64,000 nt of DNA, taken from positions 682,001 through 746,000 of the forward strand of contig CM056880.1 in the NCBI GenBank assembly GCA_029876055.1. Reading direction: 5' to 3'. Below, piece after piece: positions 11,249 through 22,919 of this stretch (the stretch's first letter is position 1; each line of letters begins with the position of its first letter). The notes beneath the pieces were generated by a model that was not told where the DNA came from, did not search any database, and saw only the letters and a list, made by a program, of their open reading frames with translations. Position numbers and translations under genes: made by a program. This DNA comes from Madurella fahalii. Its lineage: Eukaryota > Ascomycota > Sordariomycetes > Sordariales.

Positions 11249-12604
11249 ATGGCAGACACGGCCCCCAGAGTCGCGGAAGCCGAAATCAGCGAGCCCGACG
11301 ACGTAATTGACCAAAAGGCACAGGCACTCGCAGACTTGATTCGCAAGAGCAAGCACTTCATTGCCTTCACCGGCGCCGGCGTTTCAACGTCAGCGGGCAT
11401 CTCTGACTTTAGGGGTCCGCAAGGCGTCTGGACGCTCCGCGCGCAGGGCAGAGATCGGGATATCAAGTCGGTTGATACGCTTCAAGCCATTCCGACGCCC
11501 ACACACATGGCTCTCGTGGAGCTGCAGAACCGCGGCGTGTTGAAGTACCTAGTCAGCCAGAACTGTGACGGGCTGCATAGGAAAAGCGGTATTTTGCCGG
11601 TCAGTTCAGTTCCGCGCGACAGCCTCTCGGGAGCGTCGTTCTATGGGCCGCAAAGATGATTATCTTAACTCCCGCACATGGCAGGACAAAATCTCCGAGC
11701 TCCACGGCAACAGCAACCGCGAGTACTGCAAAGATTGCGGCCAGGAATACATCCGCGGTATCTGCTCCGGCCCCTTGCCCCTCGTTCCCTCCCACACCCC
11801 CCGCCGCAGCCTCCGCCTCCGTACTAACCTTCCTTCCCCTTTCCCTCCCCAGACTTCCGCGCCGTCTCGACTTACCAAACCTCCATCCACGACCACCGCA
11901 CAGGCCGCAAATGCGCCCTCTGCTCCGGCCCCCTCCTCGACTCCATCATCAACTTCACCGAGCCCCTGCCCCCGCAGGCCCTCAAATCGGCCTTTCAGCA
12001 CGCCAAGAAGGCAGATCTCTGCCTCGTCCTCGGCTCCTCCCTCACCGTCAGCCCCGCTAACGAGGTCCCGGAGGTGGTGGGCAACGGCAGGCGGCGGGGC
12101 GCCACCCTGGCGATCTGCAACCTGCAGAGCACGCCGTTGGACGGGCTGGCCGCGTGGAGGGTGAGGGCGAGGACGGACGAGCTGATGGTGAGGGTCATGG
12201 AGAAATTGGGGTGGGGTATCCCGGGGTTTGTGCTGCGGCGGAGGCTGCTGGTCACTGTGCAGCCGGAGTGGGCTAGCAGTAGTTCGGCGGCAAGAAAGGG
12301 GTTGAAGGGGGGTGAGCGGCATAAGCTTCTCGTTGCGGGGCTGGATGTGGATGGGACGCCGGCTACGTTTTTGAAGTCAGTTAGGTTAGTCGGCCAAAGG
12401 CGCGAAGTGAAGCAGGAGCCTTTTGCTTTTCAGCTGAGGGCAGAGTGGGCGGAGGTGATGCCGCTGCGGGTGGAACTGGAGTTTATGGGACATTACGGGG
12501 AGCCGGGCTTGGCGGTAGAGGTTGAAGGTGAGGGGCGGGAGGAATGGGAGTTTGCTCTGGAGTATAACCCCTATACGGGGGAGTGGAAAACGAACAAGGC
12601 ATAG
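11249..12604 (+). CDS. Sirtuin, SIRT6/7-like (NAD-dependent protein deacylase)
   Basis: Sir2-family deacylase of about 391 aa in three exons: 11249-11599, 11685-11757 and 11853-12604. The NAD site FTGAGVSTSAGISDFRG is at residues 40-56, the catalytic His is in QNCDGLH near residue 112, and the zinc cysteines are YCKDC and CALC. The spacing ELHGN...CKDCGQEYIRDFRAV and SIINFTEPLP match class IV (SIRT6/SIRT7) members, which are nuclear chromatin deacylases. LGSSLTVSPANEVP is the second NAD block. A C-terminal region of about 170 residues, basic and then acidic, follows the catalytic core and has no motif that I recognise. Start chosen at the first ATG before the conserved region; a CA-rich leader precedes it. 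Confidence 0.92.
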
Positions 12605-12894
12605 ACCACAGCCAAGACAGCATATGGGGACTGGGAAAGGTGCTTAGCAATGCAGCCTTCATAAGTAACACAAATCTCATCTATTGCTAAAGCTGGATGT
12701 ATTTGCAGAGATGAAGTACTGGCTAGTTTGGTCACAGGTAAGCGGTTTCTTCAGTTACACTTACATACTTGGGCCCTTGGATCATGGCCTAAAGTAGCAG
12801 TATACCCCTTCCACCCTCGGCCGGAGCTGACGGGAGTTGTGTGCTAAAACCATGACTCTATGCTCTCCGATCTTGATTCATTCCCGAAGCACAG
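12605..12894. other. Spacer between sirtuin and GH95 relic
   Basis: Contains a donor-like GTAAGC at 12736 with an ATG at 12710 upstream, which could be the eroded start of the relic that follows, but the frame has no family resemblance. Confidence 0.3.
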
Positions 12895-13891
12895 ACGGCG
12901 CTGGGCATTGACGATGATGCCTTTGCGAAGCGGGCCATGGGAATGCAGGCGAGGTTGCCGCCATTGAGGTTAAATCAGTACGGCGGCATCGCAGAGCGGA
13001 TGGAGGATTTTGAAGAGGTATGTATCCTACCCTACCTACTACATATTATGGGTCCCTTTTCTTCGACGACGGTTGGAAAACACAACACGAATTAATGCGT
13101 ATCTCCTCTTCCCCTTCTAGGCGAGCCCGGGAAACGTGCACCTGTTCCACCTCATGCCAGTGTACCCCCTCGCTCACATCACATCGGCCGACAAGACGGT
13201 CTTCCGAGCGGCAATCATAAGCCTCGAACACGCCCTCCAGTAGGTACTTAAGTACCCATTTGTTAGCCTAGCCTATACAACCTTGAAACGATGCGTGTGA
13301 TAGCCCCAAAACGAGACAAGACAAGGAAAGAAACGAACCACTCGGATCCATCCCATGGCGGAGCCCCATGTGGCTGGCAGCGTGCATGGACAAAATCGCC
13401 GTCTTCGGCCGCTGTTCCTCCTAGACGCCACCCGCACCCGCCTCGCCTTCACAGATAGGCGAATGCTCCTGGAACATGACGGTGCTCAACAAGGGCGGTG
13501 CTGCGCCGTTTCAGATGGACGGCAGTCTAGACGCGCCCGCTGGCCATGGTCGGGTCGCTGCTCCAAAGCCACGAGAACCTCTTTGCCTGTCGTCGCGGCG
13601 AGCAACAACACCAGCACCAGCCCCGGCAACAGCAATGGCAACAGCAACAGCACGGTGCTGCTGCTCAAGGTTGCGCGGAGGGGGGCCGATGGAGGCGACA
13701 AGTCATAAGGGAAAACCGCCCCTTGATCCGCTTGCTGCCCCGCGGCTTGGGCGGCTTGGGCGGCCAATGGTGGAGGATTTGCCAAAAGGTTGCGCGCCAG
13801 AGGCGGGTTCACAGTTGATCTGAGCGGGGACAGCGATGGTGTGCTGATGAGGGCGTCGCCCACATCATCCGGGGTGGGGAATGCCGTCTAA
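12895..13891 (+). pseudogene. Relic of a GH95 alpha-L-fucosidase (C-terminal third)
   Basis: Only the last part of the enzyme remains, spread over several frames. Exon-like piece 12895-13017 reads LGIDDDAFAKRA...LPPLRLNQYG...ERMEDFEE and splices in phase (GTATGT / CTTCTAG) to 13121-13241, SPGNVHLFHLMPVYPLAHIT, which is immediately followed by an in-frame TAG. Farther on are PFQMDGSL, VGSLLQSHENLF in another frame, a Asn/Ser- or Gln-rich insert, and finally LRARGGFTVDLSGD with the natural stop at 13889-13891. These match GH95 blocks (RLPP, EDFEEA.PGHRH, PFQIDGN, LLQSH, LRARGGF). The catalytic N-terminal part is missing; the sirtuin sits where it should be. Basis of the assignment is family knowledge, not a search. 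Confidence 0.7.
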
Positions 13892-15393
13892 TTATGTCAT
13901 GCTGAGTTGGACGCTGGTTGGTGCGGATAGCAGTGCTGATGAAAAAACCTGGCACACATCCAAGTTAATGATGGTGGTGGTGCCGTTTCTGGTGCGTCCA
14001 TCCAGGTGGAGGGGGGAACTGGCCAGTGCACGACATCGCGGTGGCCGCGCAAAAATGACGGGCTTGAAGCGGGACATCTCAGTGGGCTAGCAGCCAATGA
14101 TGCGTGCTCGGCGGTTGGGGAACGCGAGAGCGACTGGGGGATGGCGGGATCGGGAGGTCCCCCAATTATGCCGAGGCCGCTCGTGGCGTCGGAGACATCC
14201 CAGTCGGTCTGTCCAAGACCTTCGGCTAACTACCTTATATTATTGTCTGCAGCAGATCGAAAAGGGCAGCCCGTTCCATTCCTTGCCATTTTGATGGTGT
14301 GCAGTCTGATGGCAGGACGACCTCGTCAGGTCTGAGCCCAACTCAAGCGGGATCCCCCAGTTCCTTTCGGGGGCGATGATCGCTTTTTCTCCACTCTCAT
14401 ACTGTACGGTAGGTACAGCATCCCACTATAATAAGTTAATCCTAGCGCGGACAGGGCAAACTGTTTGCGGCGCCGAAACGTTTTCTGGCAGATTCTAACA
14501 GGACGCCCCTGCCACGCTAGAATTATTTACCCTGGAGAACGGTGAAGTAAGCATAGGTAGTAACGTAAGGTATGTACTGCGAACGGATCGCAAGATAAGG
14601 TATGCAAATCCTAAGGTATGCATATCCTGATCCTGCGACGGGAAGATCCCGACCGGCACGGGATAATCAGCCGTCCAATTTCCGGGTTCCGGGTCCTTTG
14701 CCGTCTCATCTACTAAGGTCTTAACAGAGTTACAGAGCTGTTGTTTATCCTGCGTCACCCCACAAGCTCCCTAGTTAGTACACGGTAGCCGATATCCTCT
14801 CTTTCAATCAAAATAACAAAATCATGTAGAAGATGCCGTCAATATCAAGCGATTTTATCTACCTATATATCGCAGTCTAAACTTACCTTAGTTGCAAACT
14901 CTAATATCTAACCCTAATGTAACCCTACTACGCAGGCTCGCGCAGTCATCCATACCTTCACCGGTCTTTTGCGGAGTGGTGGAGGTGCTACGAATAGATA
15001 GGTAGGCAAATACTTGCGTAGGGCAAGGTTGGGACCCCGAATTGCTGCGATCAGTGGGGCCTGGATAACTTACCTGCGTACATCGGATAATTAGTTGGGC
15101 CTGACAAAGGTACAGTACCGTAAGAGCGCCACGGCCGATCACCCTTCCTTAGCTTAACGATTTTTATTGGTAGCCTCAAGAGGAACCCTGTCTGCATACC
15201 CCCGGTTTCTTGCGGACCGTGCCCATCTCCTGTCTCGTACTTGGGTCCTCGAAGGAGGGAATGACATGAGGAACGAGATACAAAGCTGACCAATCCTGTC
15301 TTCCGTTCATCGGCCCGGCTCCGTCCATTTGAAGAGTTAAGGCCAAATACACTAGTGATTGCTGGAAATCGCCTTGGGAAAATTCCAGCCAAC
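13892..15393. other. Intergenic, no gene seen
   Basis: About 1.5 kb with only short ORFs. Composition becomes AT-rich after 14400. No repeat, RNA gene or transposon feature recognised. Confidence 0.5.
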
Positions 15394-16772
15394 ATGGGAT
15401 TACTACCACAATCTGACCTAACTCCGCCCGACGCGCTGGATCACAGCGATCGGGGCCCTCTTTTTCTTGCGCTGTCATGGTCGCTGACAGCCCTGGCTGG
15501 CTTGTTCCTCGCCCTGCGTCTGTATTGTAAGCTCTCGACCGGCCGGCGCCTGTGGTGGGACGATTGGGTATTGATCGCTTCCTTGGTAAGACTCAGTTCT
15601 CAGCTGCCTAATCTTTGATTGTCCGGTTTCCTGGGGGCCACTAACCACAGAAAGGAATGCCCATTACGCAGTCGGTAATCATCGTCAACGATGTCTTGAC
15701 CACTGTCCTAGTCAAGGAGTTTGGGCTGGGCCGACATAGCTGGGACATGACGCCCGGCGATCCCGTTCGCTTCTTGCTTCTTCTCAGCAGCCGGGCAACC
15801 GTCACTATCTCGGCTGTGGTGTGGACGAAAACAGCCTTTGCCGTGACGCTCCTGCGGCTCACCGACGGCACTATGCGGCGCTTCGTTTGGTTTATCATTG
15901 TGTCGCTGAGCGTAACAATGGGCTTCAGCGCTGCCGTGCCCTGGATCCAGTGTGCACCGCTGGCGAAGGGGTGGGATTCGAGCATTCCAGGAACCTGCTG
16001 GGCACCTGGTGTCGGTGTGAATATATGGATTGCTACTGGCGGTGAGTCACGAAGTCTTCCTCGTAATGAGCGATGAGGAAAGCCCGTCGGACAAAGGTCG
16101 TAACAACTGACATCATCTTTCCCATTAGCCTACTCAGCTGGCATGGACTTTACGCTCGCTGCCCTGCCCTGGAAGTTTCTTGTTATTCTCCGGATGAGGA
16201 GATTGGAAAAGATTGGCGTTGGCATTGCGATGAGCATGGGCGTCATGTGAGTCCCAAAACTTGCCACCAGCGGCTCACTGGTTCTTAAATTGCACTGCTG
16301 GTGCGCCAGCATGCTGATCGCTTTTTTTTTCCTCCCACAGAGCGGGTGTCGTAGCCGTCGTCAAGTGTTTCAAGCTTCCTAGACTCAATTCTCCAGATGC
16401 ATGTAAGTTACCATCCCGGTTTCCTGTCCGGATTTGTCACTACAGGTATCCATAGGTACTGACAAGACCGCAGACGAAGCTACAGAGCTCTTCATGTGGG
16501 ATATCGCAGAATCAACAGCCACCATGATGGCGGCCTGTATACCGTCCCTCAGAGTCTTGATTCAGCGGGTTAGAGGAAACTCGGCCGACCATCAAACATC
16601 GAACTTAACGTACATTACCGCCCCAGCGTTGACAAGCAGCAGCGTTAGGCGGAATCCAGTTTCCGACAGCACACGCGCCCTCCAAGGCGACATAGAACCA
16701 CGCTTGGAGAATGATGGGAATACAATACTCCCCTGGTTTGTTCGTTGGCATAGTAGTACTTCGGGTAGATAG
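15394..16772 (+). CDS. Rhodopsin-domain (PTH11-type) seven-helix membrane protein
   Basis: Integral membrane protein of about 353 aa, exons 15394-15585, 15651-16041, 16129-16246, 16341-16402 and 16474-16772; all phases fit. It follows the fungal rhodopsin-domain plan: first helix ALSWSLTALAGLFLALRLYC, then RRLWWDDWVLIAS after helix 1 (the diagnostic WWDDW), ATVTISAVVWTKTAFAVTLL, a Cys in the PWIQCAPL loop, DFTLAALPWKFLVILRM and the acidic ELFMWDIAESTATMMAACIPSL block before a hydrophilic cytosolic tail. Such proteins resemble PTH11 receptors used for surface or host sensing. The Cys-rich CFEM domain is absent. Ligand unknown. Confidence 0.85.
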
Positions 16773-17529
16773 GATAAACGGAATTAACTAATTTTATGCG
16801 ATGAGTGGTATAAAGTTGCATCTAATTAAGCCTACCGGTGCCTGTATCACGCACTCTCGGCATTAATACATATCTCCTGCATTTAATGGCCATCTACCTG
16901 TCAGAGTAAACACGGTAGGCCCCAGGGCGCGCGCCAGTTCTCGCTTGGACGAGGGACGGCGGGCATGCGGGAGATCATGTTCAATCTCGTTAGAGCCGCG
17001 ATGGCGAGGACGGCCAGAGAGGGAGGCAGGGCTCTTGTACATGCTTCTTCAGGTGCTGAGTAAACACACGGACAATACTACTTGTACCGGCTGCTAGGCA
17101 GCATCGTGTGGGGGACGAACTACCGGCTGAACAGCTCCGTATCAGGGGCTTTACTTGGTTATGTCTTGGGGGGAGGGGTTCTGGCAAGCGATTATGCTCT
17201 CGCTCCAAGGCAACTCCGATTCTTCCGTCTTACAGATGTTAATGTTTCTAGTACTTACTCTATTCAATATAGGCCGCATTATGGTTTGAAATAAAAAGTG
17301 CTATCATTCTTTGCTTTCTTACACTGTCAGGAGACAACTTTCCCTGCACAAGGGTCTGGGTGGAAGATTTGTGAGACATCAAACTGAAGTTTCACAAAAG
17401 CAACCCGGTCATTGCAGTCGCGTTTGATTAAGTACTAATTTGATACACTTAAGGCCGCTCACTCTACTAAGACTTTCCCTGCCCCTCAAGTGTCCACGTC
17501 GGCGACATCGCGCCCAGAGTCTCGCCCAT
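16773..17529. other. Intergenic, convergent 3' ends
   Basis: Spacer of about 750 bp between two converging genes; no coding signal or structured element recognised. Confidence 0.5.
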
Positions 17530-18570
17530 TCAGATGGGCACAACAATCTTAGTCCCACTGACGCCGGCCTTGAGCTTGTCCAGCGCCGCATTCAAGCCGT
17601 CGAGACCGCCGCCCTCAACTTGGACGTTGGGACTGGGGACGACGGAACCCGACTTCAGACCGTCATTCAACCAAACATGGAAGCACTCGTATATGTGCTT
17701 GTCTCTTGCGGCTGCGTCGTCCATCGGGGGGGAGTTGAATACAATCTGGGTATTTTCGAGAGTCGGGTGGTCTGGGGCCAGAACCGGCGAATGGGCGACC
17801 CTGGCTGGGGTGTTCCCCTTGGTTTGCCTGAGCACGTCCAGCGAGGGCTGCAGGCCGCCGCTAACCACGCAGTGGGCGGTGTGCATGTGGACGCCGTCCT
17901 TTTTGACAGCCGCGACGATCTGCGCGACAACGTCGCTGGCTTTATAGTCGAAGACGGCGTCGGCGCCGAGTCTCTTTATGTACGAGTGATGCTTGGGGCT
18001 GGCAGTGACGTAGACGCGGAAGCCCAGGGCCCGGGCGGATTGGACGGCAAAGGTGCCGACGCTGCTGGCGCCGCCCCAAATCAACACGGCCTGTTTGTCT
18101 TGTGGCGTGTACCTGGAGTTGAGTGGGATGCCGATCGAGGTCCAGGCGGTCAAGGCGGTCAAGAAAGCGACCGGGAAGACGGCGCCCTCCTCGAAGGAGA
18201 CGGAATCTGGGAGAGGGATGACGCCTTCACTCTGGGCCAGCGCATATTTCTGGAAGGCGCCGTGGTCGGGGGAGCCGTTCTGGTAGAAAGAGGAAGCCAA
18301 TGCGATGACTCGGCTGCCCGGTTCAGGGACCGTTGTGACGTTGGGGCCCACTTTGGCGATGACGCCGGCCGTGTCGAATCCGATGACGGCAGGATAGATC
18401 GGCACGGGTGGGAAGTCAAGATCACGTTGGTGATAGTCGATTGGGTTCAAGGCGACGGCCTTGACCTCGATTAGGACCTCATTGGGACCGGGCTCGGGGG
18501 TGGGGCGCTCCTGCACTGACAATGGACCACCCTTCTGGGGGAGGATCGCAGCGAGGTGCGTCTGACCCAT
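17530..18570 (-). CDS. MDR-superfamily reductase, CipB/enoyl-reductase-like
   Basis: Intronless 346-aa medium-chain dehydrogenase/reductase. The N-terminal GroES-like half has VLIEVKAVALNPIDYHQRD and the substrate-loop YPAVIGFDTAGVI; the cofactor half has VLIWGGASSVGTFAVQSARA, an AxxGxxG-like NADPH site, and VYVTASPKHHSYIKRLGADA. The GHE and structural-zinc Cys motifs of alcohol dehydrogenases are missing, so it is probably a zinc-independent quinone/enoyl reductase of the type often annotated as zinc-binding alcohol dehydrogenase domain protein CipB in Aspergillus. Similar proteins act in trans in fungal polyketide pathways, but no synthase is next to it. Confidence 0.9.
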   Translation of the reverse strand: MGQTHLAAILPQKGGPLSVQERPTPEPGPNEVLIEVKAVALNPIDYHQRDLDFPPVPIYPAVIGFDTAGVIAKVGPNVTTVPEPGSRVIALASSFYQNGSPDHGAFQKYALAQSEGVIPLPDSVSFEEGAVFPVAFLTALTAWTSIGIPLNSRYTPQDKQAVLIWGGASSVGTFAVQSARALGFRVYVTASPKHHSYIKRLGADAVFDYKASDVVAQIVAAVKKDGVHMHTAHCVVSGGLQPSLDVLRQTKGNTPARVAHSPVLAPDHPTLENTQIVFNSPPMDDAAARDKHIYECFHVWLNDGLKSGSVVPSPNVQVEGGGLDGLNAALDKLKAGVSGTKIVVPI

Positions 18571-19431
18571 AGTTGATGATATCTAACGAGATGGGGTGGT
18601 CTTGCTTGCGGCAGGGAAAACCAAAAAATGTACTACAGATTGGTTATGTTGGGTTACGGGCACCGGAATGCAGCCGAGTGAAATCCAAGTTATAAAAAGT
18701 GAAATAGGTAATAAACAAAGTAGGCGGACTTTGCTGAACCAAAGGCCGATACCTCCCTGAGGAACATGGCCACAAGCGCCTACCAACAACCGTAAGACCG
18801 CTGTTGATTTCCGGTAGTTAAAAGTTTAATGGGAGGGGGAATTCCTTACTCCCACCCCAATTCAGGGATATACGGGGTAGGGCTTAGCGCAGATAAGGCC
18901 TTTACACCACCTTGTACCGATCACGATTTACATGGTACTGTATATTAGCGCCATAGTTTGGCAAGACCACCTCTTGTCATTCCCCTTTATCCTTGCCAAG
19001 GCTCCTTCAGGTACCTACCGTATCCATGCGAGTAGGCAGTCTCCCCATTTGCCCCCACCCCCACCCTCTTTTCCCTCCAAAAACACGGACGCCTCCGCCC
19101 AAGCGTTCCCGCCGTATCCAAACCAGATGGAGGCAAACGATGGATGTTGACCCATAACACAGCTGCGGCTGCAGGACGTCGGATTTAAGCCTTAAGACCG
19201 GTACTGATAGAAGGCCCAGTGCCGAGAGAATTTCCGAGCCTTGAGATATCTCCGGTGACAAGGGAAGTCGCTAGAATGAAACTACCGTGTCCTACTACCT
19301 CTTTCTCAAACATGTACTGTATGCAGACAGTTTTCGGCTAGGCTATTTGGAGTTTGAGCTTACTCCCGAGGTGATTCTCTTCCTGGCGCTGGTGATCCCA
19401 GTCGCGGAGTTTCGCGCCATCTTAGGGTGCG
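18571..19431. other. Intergenic, no gene seen
   Basis: Upstream region of the MDR gene and downstream region of the monooxygenase relic. No supported ORF. Confidence 0.5.
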
Positions 19432-19753
19432 CGTGTATCACTCACGTAAATCGAGCGGATCGAGACTCGCCCAACCAAGGCAAGACTGGCCCAACTTTGT
19501 TTCTTCCACGTAGTAGACATGGTCACGCAACAAGCCCGGTGTATGGTCAGGCTGAACCATCCGCCGCGGTAGAAGGTGAACTGGTCGCGCTCGTAAATGC
19601 TGAAGGTGTATTTGGCTGGCAGGCTTTGCGATTCAAGCGTGGCGTTCAGCTTGTGCAAGCCTGCACGAGCAAGAGGCCCGTGAGACCGGCCCCGATGATG
19701 AGGACGTGCGTTTTCTTCACCCCGGTAGCATATCCGTTAACGGCGCCGTTCAT
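19432..19753 (-). pseudogene. N-terminal stub of a FAD-dependent monooxygenase, two frameshifts
   Basis: From an ATG at 19753 the frame reads KKTHVLIIGAGLTGLLLVQA, a GxGxxG FAD-binding fold, then stops. One missing base near 19655 moves the match to the next frame, LHKLNATLESQSLPAKYTFS, IYERD and RGGWFSLTIH, as in aromatic-ring hydroxylases (the RGGGWS(L)TIHWA block). A second shift near 19555 restores LLRDHVYYVEETKLGQS and GWASLDPLDL before a stop. The remaining 250-300 residues, including the GDA active-site motif, are not present. It is a truncated relic and not a working enzyme. Confidence 0.65.
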
Positions 19754-21806
19754 CGTGCTAGACGTAGTTATCTTGGCAGATGTATTCCGGAGCTGACAAA
19801 GTTTGCGGTAGGGCACTATCAATGCATGTGGGCAAGGCGATGAATCTTTTCAGGAGTGTCTATTGTCTAGGTAGGTACATGTGGTTGAGCACCGAGATAG
19901 CAAGCCATGAGCAGAAATAATTCATTAGACCAGGCCTCAGCATTCGAGATCCCGGGCGGGTACAATTAAACTCCGGCTAACGTACTAACTCGCCCCGGTG
20001 TCGTAAGATCAAAGCAGTGGTTCTGCCGTTATACACGCTGAGCCTTTATCGTCGAGTCTGCCGGATTTGGACAGCCGCAACGTGCGGCGTATCTGGCCGG
20101 ATCGCTAAGAGCTTCAGCAATTTCGGCAGATAGTGATATAATTAGTACCCAATGGTATTTATCACATTCGGCGCCGTCGCCGCAGTTGGTTGCTTACGTC
20201 GCACCGTGCCGTATGATACGTAGGGGATGTACCTAGTACTATAGTCAACTAAAACTCCGAGGGTGCTACTTATACAATTGTCGAGACGGGAAGGGGTTGA
20301 CTAGGGACGCAGTACTACTAGGACGTTATATCGCCAAGGATTTATAGCCCTGGCCTTTATACTACGTGATCCAAGGTATCGCCGAAACTCCCTTAGATTA
20401 GCCTAGCTACTACAATATAGGTCACGCCGTCTCCTTTTCCGCTAGCCCGCTATATGTTTCGGGGGAGTCCTCGTCGTACATCACTTTGGCCTTTGGGCGA
20501 GTGGTAGATTATTTGTAATTGAAGGGCGAGTGGGAGTGGATGGGAGGTTGTTGAGAGCAGAGGAACGTCATCGGGAAGTGAATCGCCGGGGACTTTGTCA
20601 AGATTGGGGCCTTGTTAATCGGATGTGAGCAGTGACGGTCAGATTCAGTTGTTGTCTCTTGCTCACTCGTGGAGGCCAAGTGCGTAGTAGCCTTGTGCCT
20701 CGACTTCGCGACTCACATCGCACTGGAATATCTCGAGCGAAGTTGATTCCCTTGCGAAGGCCATGCGCCAAGTCTACCCACTGATTCCTGCCCCAAGTAC
20801 CGGACATGCAACGGTTCTAAAAGTCTCTCAGGGTCTGACACTGTGTTCTATATTGTGTATTGCCTCTTCCGACGCTGATGGGCTCGATAGAAGCGGATCT
20901 GGAAGGATTACCATTGTTGGGTATCCTTAAGAGCCGGCCTATCACTACCTCGGGAGAATCGAGTTAACGGATTGCGCCAAGCCGCTTCTGGGGTATATAC
21001 TACGCGCCAGCTTGGTGCGATTTCGGGGTGGGAAACCCCGCTTGGATCCGCTTGTCATTCTGGCTAACGCGTCCTAGTTGATGTACGCTTGTATAATTTA
21101 TGAGTAGCTAAGTTGGTGCTCTCTTACAGCTTCTTCAATTCACAACACGGCAAGGCTGGTGAGCCCAAGCTTCTACATTTTGTAACGGAGATATCCTTCC
21201 CCAACATCAGCAGCTATGTACGTTGCGTAGTGAGATGCCAGGTTCGTGAGCCGGTGTAGTTAGCTATCTGTGTCTAGAGTTGAGCTGTTGAATATGACAG
21301 TTACCCAACAGATTGGTTCGGTTCGAATAGGGAGGAAGGGAAAGCTCGCGCTGCTCGTTACAGTTTTGGGAAGTGATCCGAATGCGCTTGAGGACTTGAT
21401 AGCGGCTCAAATGTGCTGAATCGACATGGGGCAACATTAAACGCCGGACGGGCAGTAGTTAGGTACCAAGGTATGCAGCATGGAAAATACAAAGGCCTCG
21501 CGCTGGATTCAGCCGGACCAAGAATTCCACAGTCAGACCCAAGCAGCCGTCTCCGCAAAACGACACGAATCTGTTGGGGGTGCGGCCAACCGGGAAATGG
21601 ATTTTTATGCATCTGTTTTGGCGCCAGGGTTCCTTAGCCTCGGTACTCGATCGCGGCAAGTGATCCGCCTTGCCTCGGATCGCTTACACGTTGCATGAGG
21701 TGGGCGAAGACGAGGAGAGCATATAAAGCCATCATCTCGTTGATCAGTCCGGTAAGGTCAATTGGCTGACTACCTACTTTCATTGATTTTTGCTCAATTT
21801 ACCAAA
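19754..21806. other. Long empty intergenic stretch with DUF3237 promoter at its right end
   Basis: About 2 kb without a supported ORF, repeat or RNA gene. A TATAAAG box at 21722-21728 lies about 80 bp upstream of the next ATG and is the likely core promoter of the secreted DUF3237 protein. Confidence 0.5.
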
Positions 21807-22373
21807 ATGCTCTCAGTGAAAGCACTTACAGCTGCTGCGCTGTGCCTTTTGTCCTCGGCCGGGCTGACCTTGGGCCAGGGACAGGCAAATGCACCTACTG
21901 CTCCGGGCCTCACCTTTCTATACTCACTCAACTGCACGCTGGGTACCCCGCTCACGGTCGGAGGGGGTCCACATGGCAATCGCGTCGTGATCCCGATCGT
22001 AGGCGGGAGCTTCTCGGGCCCGAGACTGTCTGGTGCGCTCACACGGCAAGCCCAAGCGTCTCAGTACAGCTGCTAATGTGACTGCTCAACAGGCAAGGTG
22101 CTCGATCTCGGTGCAGACTGGGGTCTCGTCGACAGGAATGGCACCTTCTCGGCCGACACACGCTATCAGCTACAGACGGACGACGGCGCCCACATCTTCA
22201 TCCGCACCAGCGGGCCCGCACAGTCGGATGGGCGACTGCACCTGCGCCTGGTGTTTGAGACGGGCAGCGCCGAGTACTACTGGCTCAACAACATCGTCGC
22301 CGTGGGGATCCTGTCGTCGGGAAATGGATATGTGGCGATTGATGCGTGGCAGCTGGAGAGTCCAAAGAGCTGA
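21807..22373 (+). CDS. Secreted DUF3237-family protein
   Basis: 168-aa protein from two exons, 21807-22032 and 22093-22373 (donor GTGCGC, branch-like CTAAT, acceptor CAACAG). A signal peptide is clear: MLSVKALTAAALCLLSSAGL followed by a likely cleavage near GQGQA. The mature part has the DUF3237 pattern: LTFLYSLNCTLGTPLTVGGG, then G.RVVIPIVGGSFSGPRLSGKVL, DWGLVDRNGTFSADTRYQLQT, HIFIRTSGPA and a C-terminal YYWLNNIVAVG...WQLES. It contains an N-glycosylation-type NCT and NGT. The family is widespread in fungi and bacteria and has no assigned reaction. Confidence 0.88.
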
Positions 22374-22755
22374 GCCGTTGATAGTTATTGCGTGGTTGTG
22401 CAAAGTGTAGCATAGATAGTCGGAAGTAAATAGTGGAAAGTCGTTGTGCATGACTCCAACTTTTGGCGGGTTTGGCTTCTGCGAAATGCGGCCGTGATCA
22501 GGGCAATTAAGGTACCTTATTATCGAACAATCGGACAAAGCAGCAACGGTACGGAAGTACATGCTAACGCGTCACGTGCGCCACACACCGCAGAATCCTA
22601 GAGTGGCCCGAGCGTCAGGTGGCTTTTCCTTGTTCTTCCCTGCCTGCCATCACCCGCGATTCTACCGGATCTTCGCCGAAAAGTCGCCAGGCGAATCATC
22701 CGGGGTGAAGCCGTGAAAGCCGCCCTCGTCGAATTAGAGCGCGTCGAATCGGAAG
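22374..22755. promoter_or_regulatory. Promoter region of the Zn2Cys6 regulator
   Basis: 380-bp spacer; the last 200 bp is GC-rich. No recognised element. Confidence 0.4.
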
Positions 22756-22881
22756 ATGTCATCGAGCTATCCTCCACCGCCGCCCACAGCAACCGACGGC
22801 GCAGCCCCGACCACAGATGCGCCGCAGCAGGGCCCGGAGGACGACCCCCACCACATTCATCAGCAGTTCAGTGCCGAGGCT

Positions 22882-22919
<38 letters not shown>

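Noticed and set aside
17440..18474. 344-codon plus-strand ORF opposite the MDR reductase.
   Set aside because: Antisense shadow of a well-supported gene.
19754..21780. Checked as a possible RIP-mutated transposon.
   Set aside because: No terminal repeats, no transposase or RT motifs, and composition not shifted enough to argue for RIP by eye.
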